A stretch of DNA of 64,000 bases from Achromobacter seleniivolatilans (GTDB taxonomy: Bacteria; Pseudomonadota; Gammaproteobacteria; Burkholderiales; Burkholderiaceae_B), in the NCBI RefSeq assembly GCF_030864005.1, contig NZ_CP132976.1:1984001-2048000 (forward strand), in the 5' to 3' direction. The notes beneath the pieces were generated by a model that ran no database searches, was not told where the DNA came from, and worked only from the letters and a program-made list of their open reading frames with translations. The position numbers and the translations under genes were made by a program. Numbering within the stretch: the first letter of the stretch is position 1; each line of letters opens with the position of its first letter. Shown here in pieces: positions 1-12,400 of this stretch.

Positions 1-2
1 CC

Positions 3-752
3 AATGGTCTGTATCTGTGGGCGGTGTATCAGGGGGACTATCTGGCCCTGATGCGCTACTTCAACGCTGGCCTGTTGTGCATGGCGGTGCTGACCTTGCT
101 GATCGCGCGGCGCGTCATCCCCTTCTTTGCCAAGCGCGGCGTACCCGGCCTGGAGATTCCGCCGCACACGCGCAGCGGCCACTGGCAACTGGGCGCGGGC
201 GTCATCGCCATCGCCTGCCTGCTGGCAGGCCAGCCGCGCATCGCCGCGCTGGCGCTGGCTGCGACCGGCGTCATTGCGCTGACGCAATGGGTGGCATGGA
301 AACCCTGGGCCGTACGGCGCGTGCCCTTGTTATGGATTTTGTACGCAGGGTATGGGAGTCTGGGCGTCGGCTTGCTGGTGGGCGCGGCCCAACTGGGCGG
401 CTATATCATCAGGCCAGCATGGCCCGCGCATGTGATCGGCGTCGCCGGGTTTTCCGTCCTGATTTTGGGAATGGTGACCCGCACGGCACTGGGCCACCTG
501 GGCCGGCCGCTGAAAACCGACCGCAGTATGGTCTTGAGCTATGCGTTGATGATTCTGGCGGCCGTGTTGCGCCTGGCCGCCCTGCTCCCTACCGCCGCCA
601 CGATGGGCTTGCTGCATGCGTCGGCCACGGCCTGGGTTCTGGCGCTGGCGCTGTACCTTTGGCGCTTTTTCCCGATGATGATTCGTCCGCGCGCGGACGC
701 CGCCAAACCGGCGGCGCCCGTCATGCGCGTGATGTCCGTGAAGAGGACGTAG
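3..752 (+). CDS. nnrS: NnrS family membrane protein, 3' part only
   Basis: The frame is already open at the left edge (codons from base 3), so the N-terminal part lies outside the window; about 249 codons remain. The visible protein is a run of hydrophobic helices separated by short basic loops, with the NnrS-like stretch GMVTRTALGHLGRPL in the C-terminal third. NnrS proteins are heme- and copper-containing inner-membrane proteins of about 400 residues linked to nitric-oxide and nitrosative stress and usually under FNR/NNR-type control. The C-terminus is a short charged tail. Family assignment rests on the GHxGRPL-type motif and topology; the exact role here is inferred. Confidence 0.75.
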   Translation, partial: NGLYLWAVYQGDYLALMRYFNAGLLCMAVLTLLIARRVIPFFAKRGVPGLEIPPHTRSGHWQLGAGVIAIACLLAGQPRIAALALAATGVIALTQWVAWKPWAVRRVPLLWILYAGYGSLGVGLLVGAAQLGGYIIRPAWPAHVIGVAGFSVLILGMVTRTALGHLGRPLKTDRSMVLSYALMILAAVLRLAALLPTAATMGLLHASATAWVLALALYLWRFFPMMIRPRADAAKPAAPVMRVMSVKRT

Positions 753-775
753 CCGCGGCAGACGCAGCTGCGAAC

Positions 776-1723
776 TTAACCGCGGCCTTCGCGGCGGTTG
801 ATCGCTTCGATTTCGCGCTTCATCGCTTTGAGCCAGGCCTTTAGCAAGGACTGGTCCTGGAACTGCATCATCTCGTGTTCCAGTTCACGAATATATTCCT
901 GGATGTCCACGATATCGGCGTCCAGGTCTTCAATGACCGTTTCCGGATCGAACGACGCGAACGGGTCCAGGTCATAACGCAGCTTGAAGCCTTCTTCGGC
1001 AAAGCTGGCCTGGCACAAAACTTCATCCAACTGAGCTTGCAGAGCGGCATTGGCCTGCGGCAGCTGGTCATCGGCCACATCTGACGGCGTGGCCTCGCCC
1101 GTCTGTTGGACGGCTTGGCTCAGCCGCTCGCGTTCGGCGTCTTGCAGCGCCTGCCAGGCCACGGCATTCGGGGTGGACGTGCGGGTAGCCAGGCGGGCCT
1201 GCGCCAGCAGCTCTTCCGCCTCTTCATCCTCGTACTTATCCTGAATCAGCGACAGCAGCTGCGTGGGCGTAAAGGCCGCCACATCTTCATCCGCGTCCAG
1301 TTCCAGGGCCTCGATCAGCGCAGCCTTGGCGTCTTCGATGTCTTCTGCAACGTCCGCATCGTATTCAGATCCGGCGTGCTTCTTATAGAGGGTCTTAAGC
1401 CGTCCGGCGTCGCAGCCTTCAGGCAGCTCGCCTTTGGAAGCCAGCAGCAGCAGTTCTTCCGAAAACTCCGTGACCAGTTCAGCGACGAATTCCCGCTCTG
1501 CCTTGGACAAGCCCATATTCTTGTGCGCGTGGTCAAAACACAGCACAAGCTTCATGCGCAACGCGTGCAGTTTTTCTTCCAGCGGGGCGAGTTCTTCGGA
1601 ATACTTGCGCTGATAATCCGCCTCGACTGCCTGCCATTGCTGCAAGCGGGCGCGTTCGGTGTCCAACCTTGCCTGCAGGCGCTCGAACAATTGACGCGGA
1701 CTTTCTAGGGAATGTTCACCCAT
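776..1723 (-). CDS. Conserved hypothetical acidic, helical protein
   Basis: This is a 315-residue soluble protein with no signal peptide or membrane segment. It is strongly acidic and rich in Glu, Ala, Leu and Gln. The first 70 residues and the last 60 look like amphipathic helices or coiled coil (heptad-like Leu spacing in LEEKLHALRMKL and again near the end in YIRELEHEMMQF). No catalytic motif was recognised, and a J-domain HPD motif is absent. It converges with the nnrS-like gene (24 bases between stops) and is divergent from mdtA. Function unknown; a scaffold or chaperone-associated role would only be a guess. Confidence 0.7.
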   Translation of the reverse strand: MGEHSLESPRQLFERLQARLDTERARLQQWQAVEADYQRKYSEELAPLEEKLHALRMKLVLCFDHAHKNMGLSKAEREFVAELVTEFSEELLLLASKGELPEGCDAGRLKTLYKKHAGSEYDADVAEDIEDAKAALIEALELDADEDVAAFTPTQLLSLIQDKYEDEEAEELLAQARLATRTSTPNAVAWQALQDAERERLSQAVQQTGEATPSDVADDQLPQANAALQAQLDEVLCQASFAEEGFKLRYDLDPFASFDPETVIEDLDADIVDIQEYIRELEHEMMQFQDQSLLKAWLKAMKREIEAINRREGRG

Positions 1724-1860
1724 GGACCTGCTCCTTGCTAAGCCAAATTGAATTCAGCCGCCACTCTAAACGATTCGTGCAAACCCCTCTTGAAAAACAC
1801 CATCAATAACGCTAATCATTATTATTAATATAGAATCACGGCTGTCCGCAACACCCTAGC

Positions 1861-3042
1861 ATGGCAGCCCAGATGTCTCTGCCCCTCATCGCGGGCCACT
1901 CCCCTGCACGCAAACGCCTGATTCTGATTGCCGCCGCCCTGTTGCTGGCCTTAGTGATCGGACTCTGGTTGTGGTTAAAGGGAAATAATGGCCCCGCCGC
2001 CCCTCGCCCGCCCGAATACGGGCAAATTCCCGTTGCGGTCAGCGTTGCCGCCGCACGCATCGGCCCCCTGCAACGTGATTTGCATGCGTTGGGCACCATC
2101 ACGCCGCTGGCGCAAGTTACCTTGCGCAGCCGTGTGGACGGCGAATTGACCAAGCTGCATTTCACCGAAGGCCAAGCCGTGGTGCAAGGCCAGTTGCTGG
2201 CCGAAATCGACCCGCGGCCCTATCTGACCGCTCTGGCCGCCGCCGAGGGCGAACTGGCCCGCACCCAGGCGTTGCTGGACAACGCCCAAGCCGATTTGCA
2301 ACGCTACCGCAAGCTGGCTCGGCAGGAATCCGTGGCCGGCCAGCAACTGGACACCGCCGAAGCGCAGGTGCGCGGCTTTACCGCGCAACGCCAATTGAAC
2401 CGGGCGCAAGTGGCGGACGCCGAACGGCTGTTGAGCCATACCCGTATCGTTGCCCCGCAGGACGGCCGGATCGGATTGCGCCGCATCGACGCTGGCAACC
2501 ATGTGCGCGCCGATGACGCCACGGGGCTGACCACGCTGGTGCAGACCATGCCCATCTCGGCCATCTTCAGCATTTCGGAGACGCGGCTGGACATCTTGCG
2601 CAAGGCGCAGGCCAAGACGGCCGTGCTGCGCGTGCAAGCCTGGGATGCCGACGACCGCCGCGTCCTGGCCGAAGGAACACTGGAAGCGCTGGACAACCAG
2701 ATCCAGACCGCCAGCGGCACCGTGCGCCTGCGCGCGCGTTTCGACAATGCCGACGAATCCCTGTTTCCGAACCAATTCGTCAACATCCGGCTGGCTGTCG
2801 TGCAGCAGGACAGCGTCATTTCCATTCCCTCCGCAGCCGTACAGTACGGCTCTGAAGGCTCGTTCGTTTTCGTGATCGGACAAGACAAGCGCGCCACGCG
2901 GCGTGTCCTGCAACTGGGCCAGGCCAACGCCGGCCGCGTCGTTGTTGAAAGCGGCCTGAGCGTCGCCGAACACGTCGTGGTCGAAGGCGTGGACCGCTTG
3001 CACGACGGTCGCGACGTGCACATCGTCGAACAACAAAGCTAA
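1861..3042 (+). CDS. mdtA: RND efflux periplasmic adaptor (membrane fusion protein)
   Basis: 393 residues of the HlyD/MdtA adaptor family. A basic N-terminus is followed by one membrane anchor (about residues 20-40). Then come the lipoyl/barrel-sandwich half motif ([14 protein letters not shown]), a helical hairpin (about 120-190) rich in Ala, Gln and Leu, and the second lipoyl half ([16 protein letters not shown]). Adaptors bridge the inner-membrane RND pump to an outer-membrane channel. It is the first gene of a tight operon (7 bases to mdtB). The start could be base 1861 or the in-frame ATG at 1873; neither has a strong ribosome site. Confidence 0.92.
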   Translation: MAAQMSLPLIAGHSPARKRLILIAAALLLALVIGLWLWLKGNNGPAAPRPPEYGQIPVAVSVAAARIGPLQRDLHALGTITPLAQVTLRSRVDGELTKLHFTEGQAVVQGQLLAEIDPRPYLTALAAAEGELARTQALLDNAQADLQRYRKLARQESVAGQQLDTAEAQVRGFTAQRQLNRAQVADAERLLSHTRIVAPQDGRIGLRRIDAGNHVRADDATGLTTLVQTMPISAIFSISETRLDILRKAQAKTAVLRVQAWDADDRRVLAEGTLEALDNQIQTASGTVRLRARFDNADESLFPNQFVNIRLAVVQQDSVISIPSAAVQYGSEGSFVFVIGQDKRATRRVLQLGQANAGRVVVESGLSVAEHVVVEGVDRLHDGRDVHIVEQQS

Positions 3043-3049
3043 ACCCCGC

Positions 3050-6000
3050 ATGAGCCTGTCACGCCCCTTCATCCTGCGCCCGGTTGCCACATCCTTCCTG
3101 ATGATTGCTCTGCTGCTGTCAGGCATTCTGGCCTGGCGGATGTTGCCGGTAGCGGCGCTGCCGCAGGTGGACTATCCCATCATTCAGGTCATGACGCAGT
3201 ACCCCGGGGCCAGTCCAAACGTGACGGCGCGCGCCGTCACTGCGCCGCTGGAACGCCGCTTCGGGCAAATACCGGGCCTAAAGCAAATGTCGTCCACCAG
3301 CGGCAGCGGCATCTCGGTGATTACGCTGCAATTCGCGCTGGACGTATCGCTGGGCGTGGCCGAGCAGGAAGTGCAGGCAGCCATCAGCGCCAGCGGCTCT
3401 CTCTTGCCCGATGATCTGCCGACTCCCCCGGTCTATCGCAAGGTCAATCCCGCCGACGTCCCCATCCTGACGCTTGCCATCACGTCGGATTCGCTGCCGC
3501 TGCCCAAGGTCTACGACCTGGTGGACACGCGCATGACGCAACGCCTGTCGCAATTGTCGGGCGTGGGCATGGTCAGCCTGGCGGGCGGCCAGCGGCCCGC
3601 CGTGCGCGTGCAAGTCAACCCCATGGCGCTGGCCGCGCGCGGCCTGCAACTGTCAGACGTGCAAGAAGCCATCAGCAAGGCCAATTCGAATCAGCCCAAG
3701 GGCAGCTTCGATGGCCCCGTGCGCTCGGTCATCATGGACGCCAACGACCAGCTGCAAAGCGCCGAGGAATACCGCGAGTTGATCGTCGCCTGGAAGAATG
3801 GCGCGCCAGTCCGCTTGGGCCAGATCGCCACTGTGGAAGAAGGCGCCGAAGACCGATACCTTGCCGCGTGGGTCGACAAACAGCCTGCGGTATTGGTCAA
3901 CATCCAACGTCAACCCGGCGCCAACGTGATCGCCGTGGCCGATCAGGTCAAAGCATTGCTGCCCCAGCTGACGGCCAGCCTGCCCGCTGCGGCGCAGGTC
4001 CGCATCCTGACCGACCGTACCGAGAGCATCCGCGCATCCGTGCGCGGCGTGCAGATGGAATTGATATTTGCCGTGGGCCTGGTGGTGCTGGTGACGTTCC
4101 TGTTTCTGCGCAACCTGCCCGCCACCTTGATCCCCAGCCTTGCCGTGCCGCTGTCCCTGATCGGCACCTTCGGGTTCATGCATCTTGCGGGCTTTTCCAC
4201 CAACAACCTGACATTGATGGCGCTGACCATCGGCGCGGGTTTCGTGGTGGACGACGCCATCGTCATGCTTGAGAACATTGCGCGCTACCGGGAGCAGGGC
4301 CACAGCCCCATGTCCGCCGCGCTGAAAGGCGCCGGGCAGATCGGCTTCACGCTGGTGTCCCTGACGCTATCGCTGATCGCCGTGCTGATTCCCCTGCTGT
4401 TCATGGAAGACGTGGTGGGCCGGCTGTTCCGCGAGTTCGCCATTACCCTGGCCGTGGCCATCCTGATATCGCTCGCGGTATCGCTCACGCTGACGCCCAT
4501 GATGTGCGCCCGCCTGCTGCCCGCGCATGTGGAAACCCGCCCCGGCCTGCTGGACCGCATCCAGGCCCGCTACGCCGGCTGGCTGGATGTGACGCTGCGC
4601 CACCAGCGCCTGACCTTGATGGTGATGCTGGCCACGGTGGTATTGACTGGCCTGCTCTACCTGGCCGTGCCCAAGGGATTCTTTCCGGTACAGGACGGCG
4701 GCGTGCTGCAAGGCGTGACGCAATCGACGCAAAGCACCTCGTTTGATGCCATGTCACGGCGGCAACAAGCGGTAGCGCAAAGCCTGCTCGCCGACCCGGA
4801 TGTTGAAAGCCTGTCGTCTTTCATCGGTATCGACGGCATGAACACCACGCTGAACACCGGGCGCTTGCTGATCAATCTGAAGCCTTGGAGCGAACGCAGC
4901 GCGTCGCTTGCCGACATCATGGCGCGGCTGGATGCGCGTGCCCGCGACGTCCAGGGCATTTCACTCTTTTTGCAGCCCGTGCAAGAACTGAATATTGAAG
5001 ACCGCGTCAGCCGTGGCCAGTATCAGTTCACGCTCACCTCCCCTGATAGCGCATTGCTTACCCAGTGGAGCAACGCGCTGACGCAGCGTCTGGCGCAGTC
5101 GCCCGCGCTGGCCGAAATATCGTCCGACCTGCAGGGCGACGGCCGCCAGGCGTGGTTGCAGGTGTCTCGCGACACAGCCGCCCGCCTGGGCGTGACCATG
5201 GACGATGTGGTGCAGACCTTGTACAACGCCTTTGGCCAGCGTCAGGTTGCAACCCTGTTCACCCAATCCAACCAATATCGCGTGGTTCTGGAAGTGGACC
5301 GCAAGCTGGCAATGAGCCCGGACGCGCTGGAACGCATCCATCTGCAAACCGCAGACGGGCAAGCCATTCCGCTGTCGGCGCTCGCCACCATCAGCGAGCG
5401 CGCCGTGCCGCTGGCCGTCAACCACCTGTCGCAATTTCCTGCGGTCAACTTGTCATTCAACCTTCCGCCGGGCGGCTCTCTGGGCGAAGCCATTGCCGCG
5501 ATCGAAGCGGCCAAACAAGAAATTGGCATGCCGGCCAGCGTCGAACTGCGTCTGCAAGGCGCGGCATCGGCGTTCCAGGCGTCACTGTCCAACACGTTAT
5601 GGCTGATGCTGGCAGCGGTAGTCACCATGTATCTGGTGCTGGGCATGCTGTATGAAAGCGCCATCCACCCCATCACGATTCTGTCCACGTTGCCATCGGC
5701 CACCGTGGGTGCGCTGCTGGCGCTTTTGATCACCGGGCGGCCGCTGGACCTGATTGCCGTCATTGGCATTATTTTGCTGATCGGGCTGGTAAAGAAGAAC
5801 GGCATCATGATGGTGGACTTTGCGCTGGAAGCCGAAAGAACGCGCGGTCTGGCCCCACAGGCAGCCATCCGCGAAGCCGCGCTGCTGCGCCTGCGCCCGA
5901 TTCTGATGACAACGCTTGCCGCGCTGTTCGGCGCGCTGCCGCTGATGCTGGCGACCGGCTCGGGCGCCGAGCTGCGCCAGCCGCTCGGTTGGGTCATGGT

Positions 6001-6133
6001 GGGCGGGCTGCTGGTCAGCCAGGTGCTGACCCTGTTCACCACGCCTGCTGTCTATCTGTTCTTTCACCGCCTGGGCCAGCGGCGCGGCGCCGCTGCTGCC
6101 AAACCGGCAAGGACTGACGGGCCGGCGGCATGA
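3050..6133 (+). CDS. mdtB: RND multidrug efflux permease, MdtB/MuxB type
   Basis: 1027 residues, the normal length for RND permeases: twelve membrane helices and two large periplasmic loops. Opening residues [19 protein letters not shown] and [15 protein letters not shown] match MdtB. The proton-relay region is visible as [16 protein letters not shown] (paired Asp in helix 4), and the helix 10-11 Lys is in [18 protein letters not shown]. MdtB and MdtC work as a heteromultimer that exports amphipathic drugs and bile-salt-like compounds by proton antiport. Its stop overlaps the start of mdtC (ATGA at 6130), implying translational coupling. The substrate is not deducible from sequence. Confidence 0.95.
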   Translation: MSLSRPFILRPVATSFLMIALLLSGILAWRMLPVAALPQVDYPIIQVMTQYPGASPNVTARAVTAPLERRFGQIPGLKQMSSTSGSGISVITLQFALDVSLGVAEQEVQAAISASGSLLPDDLPTPPVYRKVNPADVPILTLAITSDSLPLPKVYDLVDTRMTQRLSQLSGVGMVSLAGGQRPAVRVQVNPMALAARGLQLSDVQEAISKANSNQPKGSFDGPVRSVIMDANDQLQSAEEYRELIVAWKNGAPVRLGQIATVEEGAEDRYLAAWVDKQPAVLVNIQRQPGANVIAVADQVKALLPQLTASLPAAAQVRILTDRTESIRASVRGVQMELIFAVGLVVLVTFLFLRNLPATLIPSLAVPLSLIGTFGFMHLAGFSTNNLTLMALTIGAGFVVDDAIVMLENIARYREQGHSPMSAALKGAGQIGFTLVSLTLSLIAVLIPLLFMEDVVGRLFREFAITLAVAILISLAVSLTLTPMMCARLLPAHVETRPGLLDRIQARYAGWLDVTLRHQRLTLMVMLATVVLTGLLYLAVPKGFFPVQDGGVLQGVTQSTQSTSFDAMSRRQQAVAQSLLADPDVESLSSFIGIDGMNTTLNTGRLLINLKPWSERSASLADIMARLDARARDVQGISLFLQPVQELNIEDRVSRGQYQFTLTSPDSALLTQWSNALTQRLAQSPALAEISSDLQGDGRQAWLQVSRDTAARLGVTMDDVVQTLYNAFGQRQVATLFTQSNQYRVVLEVDRKLAMSPDALERIHLQTADGQAIPLSALATISERAVPLAVNHLSQFPAVNLSFNLPPGGSLGEAIAAIEAAKQEIGMPASVELRLQGAASAFQASLSNTLWLMLAAVVTMYLVLGMLYESAIHPITILSTLPSATVGALLALLITGRPLDLIAVIGIILLIGLVKKNGIMMVDFALEAERTRGLAPQAAIREAALLRLRPILMTTLAALFGALPLMLATGSGAELRQPLGWVMVGGLLVSQVLTLFTTPAVYLFFHRLGQRRGAAAAKPARTDGPAA

Positions 6134-9100
6134 TCCGCGCGTTACTGCATCGCCCCATTGCTTGCATCTTCCTGGCGCTGGCGCTGACCCTGCTGGGTGC
6201 GGTGGCGTGGCGGCTGCTGCCGGTTGCGCCGCTGCCGCAAGTGGACTTTCCCACCATCGAAGTCCGCGCCGACCTGCCGGGCGCCAGCCCTGAAAGCATG
6301 GCCAGCACGGTCGCCGCGCCGCTGGAGCGCGCCTTGGGCAGCATTGCGGGCGTCAGTTCGATGACATCGTCCAGCAATCAGGGCGCCACCCGGGTGCAAC
6401 TGCAATTCGATCTGGATCGCGACATCAATGAGGCCGCCCGCGACGTGCAGGCCGCCATCAACGCCGCCCGCGCCGAGCTGCCTTCGGGCATGCCGGGCAA
6501 CCCCAGCTATCGCAAGATCAACCCGTCGCAAGCGCCCATCATGGCGCTGGCGCTCAGTTCCGCGACACGGCCCGCCGGTGATCTCTATGACCTGGGATCG
6601 ACGGTGCTGGCGCAGAAAATCTCGCAAATCAATGGCGTGGGTGAAGTCACGATGGGCGGCAGTTCGCTGCCGGCCGTCCGCGTGCAAGTCAACCCCAACG
6701 CGCTGGCGCACTACGGCGTAGCTCTGGACGAAGTGCGCCTGGCAATTGCGAATGCGGCGCCCATGGGGCCACAAGGCCAGCTGGATTCCGCCGGCCAGCG
6801 CTGGGAAGTCGGAACGCCTGAGCAACCGCGCACCGCCAACGAATACAACAGTCTTATCGTGCGCCACAAGGACGGCGCTGTCATCCGGCTGGCGCAGGTT
6901 GCCAAGATCAGCGATTCGGTGGAAAACCGCTACAGCAGCGGGTTTCACAACCACAATCCGGCCGTGGTGCTGACCATCAGCCGCCAACCCGGCTCCAACA
7001 TTATTGAAACCATCCAGGCCATCAACCAGGCGTTACCCGGCCTGCGCGCGCTGATGCCCGCTGATGTAGACCTGACCGTGGCGCTGGACCGCTCGCCCGG
7101 GATCAACGCCACGCTGCGCGAAGCCCACATTACGCTGGCGCTGGCCACGGCGCTGGTGATCCTGGTGGTATGGCTATTTCTGGGCAACGCGCGCGCCGCA
7201 GCCATTCCCAGCGTGGCAATACCGGTGTGCCTGATCGCCACCTTTGCCGTCATGTATCTATGGGGCTTTTCGCTGAATAACCTGTCCCTGATGGCGCTGA
7301 TCGTGGCTGCCGGCCTGGTCGTGGACGATGCCATCGTGGTGCTGGAGAACATTTCGCGCCATATTGAACGCGGCCTGCCGCCCAAAAAAGCGGCGCTGCG
7401 CGGCGTGCGCGAAGTGGGTTTCACGCTGGTTGCCATGACCTTGGCGCTCAGTGTGGTCTTTGTGTCGATCCTGTTCATGGGCGGCCTGGTGGAACGGCTG
7501 TTCCGCGAATTCTCCATCACGCTCGTCGCGGCTACGGTGATCTCGCTGGTCGTGTCAGTTGCCATCATTCCGGCCTTGTGCGCCCGCTGGCTCAAGCCCG
7601 CTGTCTTGCACGCGGCGCCCCGCCCATCCCGCATGCAAGCCGTGTTCGCCCGCATCCATCATTGGTATGGCGTCTCGCTGTCGCGCGTGCTGGGGCATGC
7701 CCGCCTTACGCTGCTGTTATTGGCGGGCGTGGTCGGCTTGAACGTTTACCTGTATGTGCAGGCTCCGAAAGGGTTTTTGCCGGTGCAAGACACCGGCCAG
7801 CTGGTCGGCTTTGTGCGCGGCGACGACGGATTCTCGTTCCAGGTCATGCAGCCCAAGATCGATCAGTATCGTCAACTGGTGCTGAAACACCCTGCCGTGC
7901 AGGACGTCATCGGCTACAACGGCGGCGGCTTGGGCATCAGCAATTCTCTGTTCCTGATCCGCTTGAAGCCCGTGTCCGAGCGCCGCGAGTCCTCGACCGA
8001 AGTCATCAACTGGCTGCGCACGAATTCGCCGCCGGTGCCAGGCGGCATGTTCTTCCTGAATGTGGATCAGGATCTGCGCATGCCCGGCGGGTTCGGTAAT
8101 TCGGGCGATCACGAGCTTGCCATCATGGCCAGCGACGTCCCGGCACTGCGGCAGTGGTCGCGCAAGATCTCCAAAGCCATGCAAGAGATCCCTGAGCTGC
8201 GCGACGTAGACGCCGAAGGCGATGGTGCCACGCAGCAGGTCGTCATCAATATCGACCGCAGCGCCGCCCAACGCCTGGGGGTGGACATGAACACCATCAG
8301 CAGCGTGCTCAGTAATTCGTTCAGCCAGCGCCAGGTCGCCACGCTGTATGACGCCATGAACCAATACCGCGTGGTGCTGGAGCTGGACCCGCGCTACACC
8401 GAAGACCCGGAAGTGCTGGAACAAGTCCACGTCGTGGCCGCTGATGGCACGCGTGTTCCGTTGACCGCTTTCGCCACCTACGAGCACGGGCTGGTCAACG
8501 ACCGCGTCTTCCATGACGGCCTGTTTGCGGCGGTCGGCGTCGGTTTTTCCCTGGCTGAAGGCGTGTCGCTGGAACAAGGGCTGGCAGCCATCGACGCCAC
8601 CATGGCAAAACTGATGGTGCCGTCCTCGATTCAGACCCGGCTGGGCGGCGACGCCCGCAACTTCCAGCAGAGCCTGCAAGATCAGCCCTGGCTGATCCTG
8701 GCCGTCCTGATCGCGATTTATCTGGTGCTGGGTATCTTGTATGAAAGCCCGCTGCATCCGCTGACCATTTTGTCGACACTGCCCTCAGCCGGCGTCGGTG
8801 CATTACTGGCGTTGCGGCTTGCCAACATCGAGTTCACCCTGATTGCGCTGTTGGGATTATTTCTGCTGGTTGGCATCGTCATGAAGAACGCCATCTTGAT
8901 GATTGACTTTGCAATCAGTCTGGAACGGCGCGAAGGACTGTCACCGGAACAGGCTATACACCGCGCCGCCATGCTTCGGCTGCGGCCCATCGTCATGACC
9001 AATCTGGCGGGTTTGCTGGGCGCCCTGCCCTTGGTGTTGGGCATGGGAGAAGGATCGGAGTTGCGCCGGCCGCTGGGTATTGCCATTGTCGGCGGCTTGA

Positions 9101-9204
9101 TGATCAGCCAATTCTTGACGCTATACACGACTCCCATCGTGTATCTGGCATTGGAAAAACTACGCTTAAAGTGGCGTGCGGCGCGACGCCCGGCCAACGT
9201 CTGA
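6130..9204 (+). CDS. mdtC: RND multidrug efflux permease, MdtC/MuxC type
   Basis: 1024 residues, the second RND permease of the tandem pair. It starts within the mdtB stop codon. The paired Asp motif [16 protein letters not shown] and the late helix [16 protein letters not shown] carry the proton-relay residues. It begins directly with a membrane helix ([20 protein letters not shown]), as MdtC does. Tandem B/C permeases define the MdtABC/MuxABC class. No outer-membrane factor gene follows: the next gene is an unrelated sensor 264 bases on, so the complex presumably borrows a TolC/OprM-like channel encoded elsewhere. Confidence 0.95.
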   Translation: MIRALLHRPIACIFLALALTLLGAVAWRLLPVAPLPQVDFPTIEVRADLPGASPESMASTVAAPLERALGSIAGVSSMTSSSNQGATRVQLQFDLDRDINEAARDVQAAINAARAELPSGMPGNPSYRKINPSQAPIMALALSSATRPAGDLYDLGSTVLAQKISQINGVGEVTMGGSSLPAVRVQVNPNALAHYGVALDEVRLAIANAAPMGPQGQLDSAGQRWEVGTPEQPRTANEYNSLIVRHKDGAVIRLAQVAKISDSVENRYSSGFHNHNPAVVLTISRQPGSNIIETIQAINQALPGLRALMPADVDLTVALDRSPGINATLREAHITLALATALVILVVWLFLGNARAAAIPSVAIPVCLIATFAVMYLWGFSLNNLSLMALIVAAGLVVDDAIVVLENISRHIERGLPPKKAALRGVREVGFTLVAMTLALSVVFVSILFMGGLVERLFREFSITLVAATVISLVVSVAIIPALCARWLKPAVLHAAPRPSRMQAVFARIHHWYGVSLSRVLGHARLTLLLLAGVVGLNVYLYVQAPKGFLPVQDTGQLVGFVRGDDGFSFQVMQPKIDQYRQLVLKHPAVQDVIGYNGGGLGISNSLFLIRLKPVSERRESSTEVINWLRTNSPPVPGGMFFLNVDQDLRMPGGFGNSGDHELAIMASDVPALRQWSRKISKAMQEIPELRDVDAEGDGATQQVVINIDRSAAQRLGVDMNTISSVLSNSFSQRQVATLYDAMNQYRVVLELDPRYTEDPEVLEQVHVVAADGTRVPLTAFATYEHGLVNDRVFHDGLFAAVGVGFSLAEGVSLEQGLAAIDATMAKLMVPSSIQTRLGGDARNFQQSLQDQPWLILAVLIAIYLVLGILYESPLHPLTILSTLPSAGVGALLALRLANIEFTLIALLGLFLLVGIVMKNAILMIDFAISLERREGLSPEQAIHRAAMLRLRPIVMTNLAGLLGALPLVLGMGEGSELRRPLGIAIVGGLMISQFLTLYTTPIVYLALEKLRLKWRAARRPANV

Positions 9205-9468
9205 GGCTTACACTCCATTCGGACTACGGCATGAGCACGGCGTAAAAACTGCCTGAAAACTGTCCGGCGCAAACCGGGCATGAATGCCTGCGCGTGTAAT
9301 CGTTTCAATCCTCAAGTGTCCATGGTAATGTCCCTGCGTATATTCTGATAACAACGCGATTAAAAGGAATATTCATACGCCGGCGTCGACAATACTAAGT
9401 CTTAGTTGTCCTCGGACGGCCGTTTATTCCTTTGCTTTTTATTCCATGATGTTTCATACGCTGTTTGC

Positions 9469-12400
9469 ATGGCCACTCTGGCCGAAGAGATCATGATTCT
9501 CCAAACGGAATTTCCCATCGTGGGTATCGGCGCCTCTGCGGGTGGCGTCGAAGCGCTTGAAGGTTTTTTTCGCGGTCTGCCCGCGGACCCAGGCTTGGCA
9601 TTTGTGGTGGTAACCCATCTGAGCCCCGTTCGCGAGAGCCATCTGCCAGAGGTCATCCAGCACTACACCCCTCTCAAAGTGCAGACGGCCACCGAAGCTA
9701 TGCAGGTGGAAGTCAATAACGTTTACGTGCTGCCAGCTGACGCAATCATGTCGATCCAAGACCGACGGCTGCGCCTGCGTAAACGGACGCCAGAGCAACG
9801 CGGGCAACGCCCGATCGATACATTTTTGTCTGCACTGGCGCTGGACTGCGGAGAATTCGCCGCAGGCGTAATTCTCTCGGGCGGCGATTCGGACGGCACA
9901 CTGGGCGTCAAAATAATCAAAGAGCAAGGCGGGCTGACGCTGGCTCAATCCGCGGACGGCTTCGGGCCAAGCAGCCCGGAAATGCCCGGCAGTGCGATTG
10001 CCACAGGCATGGTCGACTTCATCGTGCCCGCCGATCAAATGGGCATCAAGCTGGCCGACTACGCCAACGGACTGCAACACCTGGATGATTTTGACGATGC
10101 GGTGGCGCTGGGCGCCGAACGCGCCCAACTGGAAGCCGCCAAACGCGAGATCTACGACGTACTGCGCAGCCGCATCGGCCACGATTTCAGCGGCTATAAA
10201 AGCAAGACCTTCATGCGCCGCGTCCAACGGCGCTTGCAAGTCAACCAGCTGACCACCATTCAAGAGTACATCGACTTCCTGAAGCAACAGCCTCAAGAAG
10301 CCGGCGCGCTGTTCCGCGATTTGCTGATCAGCGTCACCAACTTCTTCCGCGACGCGGACGCGTTTGACTCACTGAAAGATCTGGTGATTCCGCAACTGTT
10401 GAAAGACCGCGGCGCCACCGAGACCGTGCGTATCTGGGTGCCTGGCTGCGCAACCGGCGAAGAGGTCTATTCGCTGGCCATTCTTTTGCGCGAATGTATG
10501 AGCACGCTCGCCGTCGTGCCCCGGGTACAGATATTTGCCACGGACATCGATGACCGCGCACTGGCCGTTGCCCGCGCCGCCCGCTATCCGGCTGCATTGC
10601 TGGACGGGGTATCGCCCGAACGGCGAGACCGGTATTTCGTGGCTGATGGCGACAGCTATGTTGTCAGCAAGCAGGTGCGCGACCTGTGCATTTTTTCACC
10701 GCACAGCGTGCTGCGCGACCCTCCATTTTCCCGGATCGACCTGGTGTCCTGCCGCAATCTGCTGATCTATTTCGGCGGCGGTATCCAGAAGCAGGTCATT
10801 CCCACGTTTCATTATTCGCTGCGCGCCGGCGGCTACCTGTTCCTGGGCATGTCGGAAAACGTCAGCCAATTCGGCGACTTGTTCAGCCCGGTCGACAAAA
10901 AGCACCGCATCTTCCTGCGCCGCACGGACATCGGCGCCCAGCCACGCCCTTCGCTTACCCTGCCTTCCATGCACAAATCGGATCTGCCTCATTCCGGTCA
11001 CCGCCGCACGCAGACTGGCGTCACGGCATTACGTCAATCCGTTGATAGCCAGGTGCTGACGCAGCATGCGCCGCCGCATGTGCTGGTCAACCGCGACGGC
11101 GACATCGTGTATTACTCAAGCCGCACGGGCAAGTACCTGGAGGCCGCGGCCGGCGTGCCGACTCGCCAGGTACTGACACTGGCGCGCAAAGGCCTGCGGC
11201 TGGACTTGCGCACCTTGCTGCACGATGCCGCCGAAACCGGCCACACCGCGACTCGTGAAAACGTCGCGATGGACAGCGAAGAAGGCCGCGTGCAGATGGT
11301 GTCGCTAACGGTGGAACCGCTGGCCGAGCACAAGGAAGGCGAACCCCTGTTCTTGATCCTGTTTACCGATCAAGGCCCAATGTTAAGCCGCGAGGAAGCC
11401 TACGCGCGCGTGAACGTCGCCCAGCAAGGCGCGGCGCAGCAGATCGAACTAGAGCTGCGCGATACGCGCGAACGCCTTCAGTCCATGATCGAAGAATACG
11501 AGACTGCGCTTGAGGAATTGAAATCCTCGAACGAAGAACTGGTGTCGGTCAATGAAGAGTTTCAGTCCACCAACGAAGAGCTGGAAGCCTCCAAGGAAGA
11601 ACTGGTCTCGCTGAACGAAGAGCTGCATACCGTCAACGCTGAACTCCACGGCAAAGTAGACGAACTGGACCGCAGCAACAGCGACCTGAACAACCTGTTT
11701 GAAAGCACGGCCATCGCCACCCTGTTCCTGGATCGCAATCTGATCATCCGCAGCTTCACGCCTGCGGTGGGCGACGTATTTAATATCCTGCCCAGCGACT
11801 GTGGCCGCCCCATCACCGACCTTGCCAGCCGCTTCGACCTGCCGTCCTTTGCATCCGACATTGCCCAGGTCTACACGCACTACCAGCCGATCGAACGCCG
11901 CATCGCAGGCACGCTGGACGGCAAACACTATTTGCTGCGTCTGGTGCCCTACCGCAGCAGCGACAGCCAGGTCGATGGCGTGGTCGTGACCTTCATCGAC
12001 GTCACGCTTATCACGCGTGCCGAACGACGCCACCGCACGCTGATCACCGAATTGCAACACCGCACGCGCAATCTGTTGGCGTTGGTGCAGAGCGTGGCCC
12101 GCCGGACGCTGGGCGAAGGTGAGCCGTTTGAACGCCTGGACACGCGCCTGGCGGCCTTGGGCCGAGTGCAAGGCTTATTAACCGAGACCAACGGGGACAA
12201 GATCGAGTTCGGCGGAGTCGTACGCCGTGAACTGGACGCCGTGGGCAGCGAGCGGCAGATAGCAGCCCGGGGGCCCGAAGTGCATATCAGCCCGGAACGT
12301 ATTCAAACCTTGGCGCTGGCTGTGCACGAACTGGCCACCAACGCGGTCAAGTATGGCGCGCTGCGCTATGAGTCGGGCCGGCTCAACGTGTCGTGGCATA

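Noticed and set aside
1806..1840. AT-rich palindrome-like stretch before mdtA resembling a Fur box
   Set aside because: Only half of the consensus fits and efflux pumps are not typical Fur targets; it is more likely simply promoter AT-richness.
9406..9468. TTG start extending the CheB-CheR hybrid by 21 residues
   Set aside because: No ribosome site, and the added residues are hydrophobic and unlike CheB N-termini.
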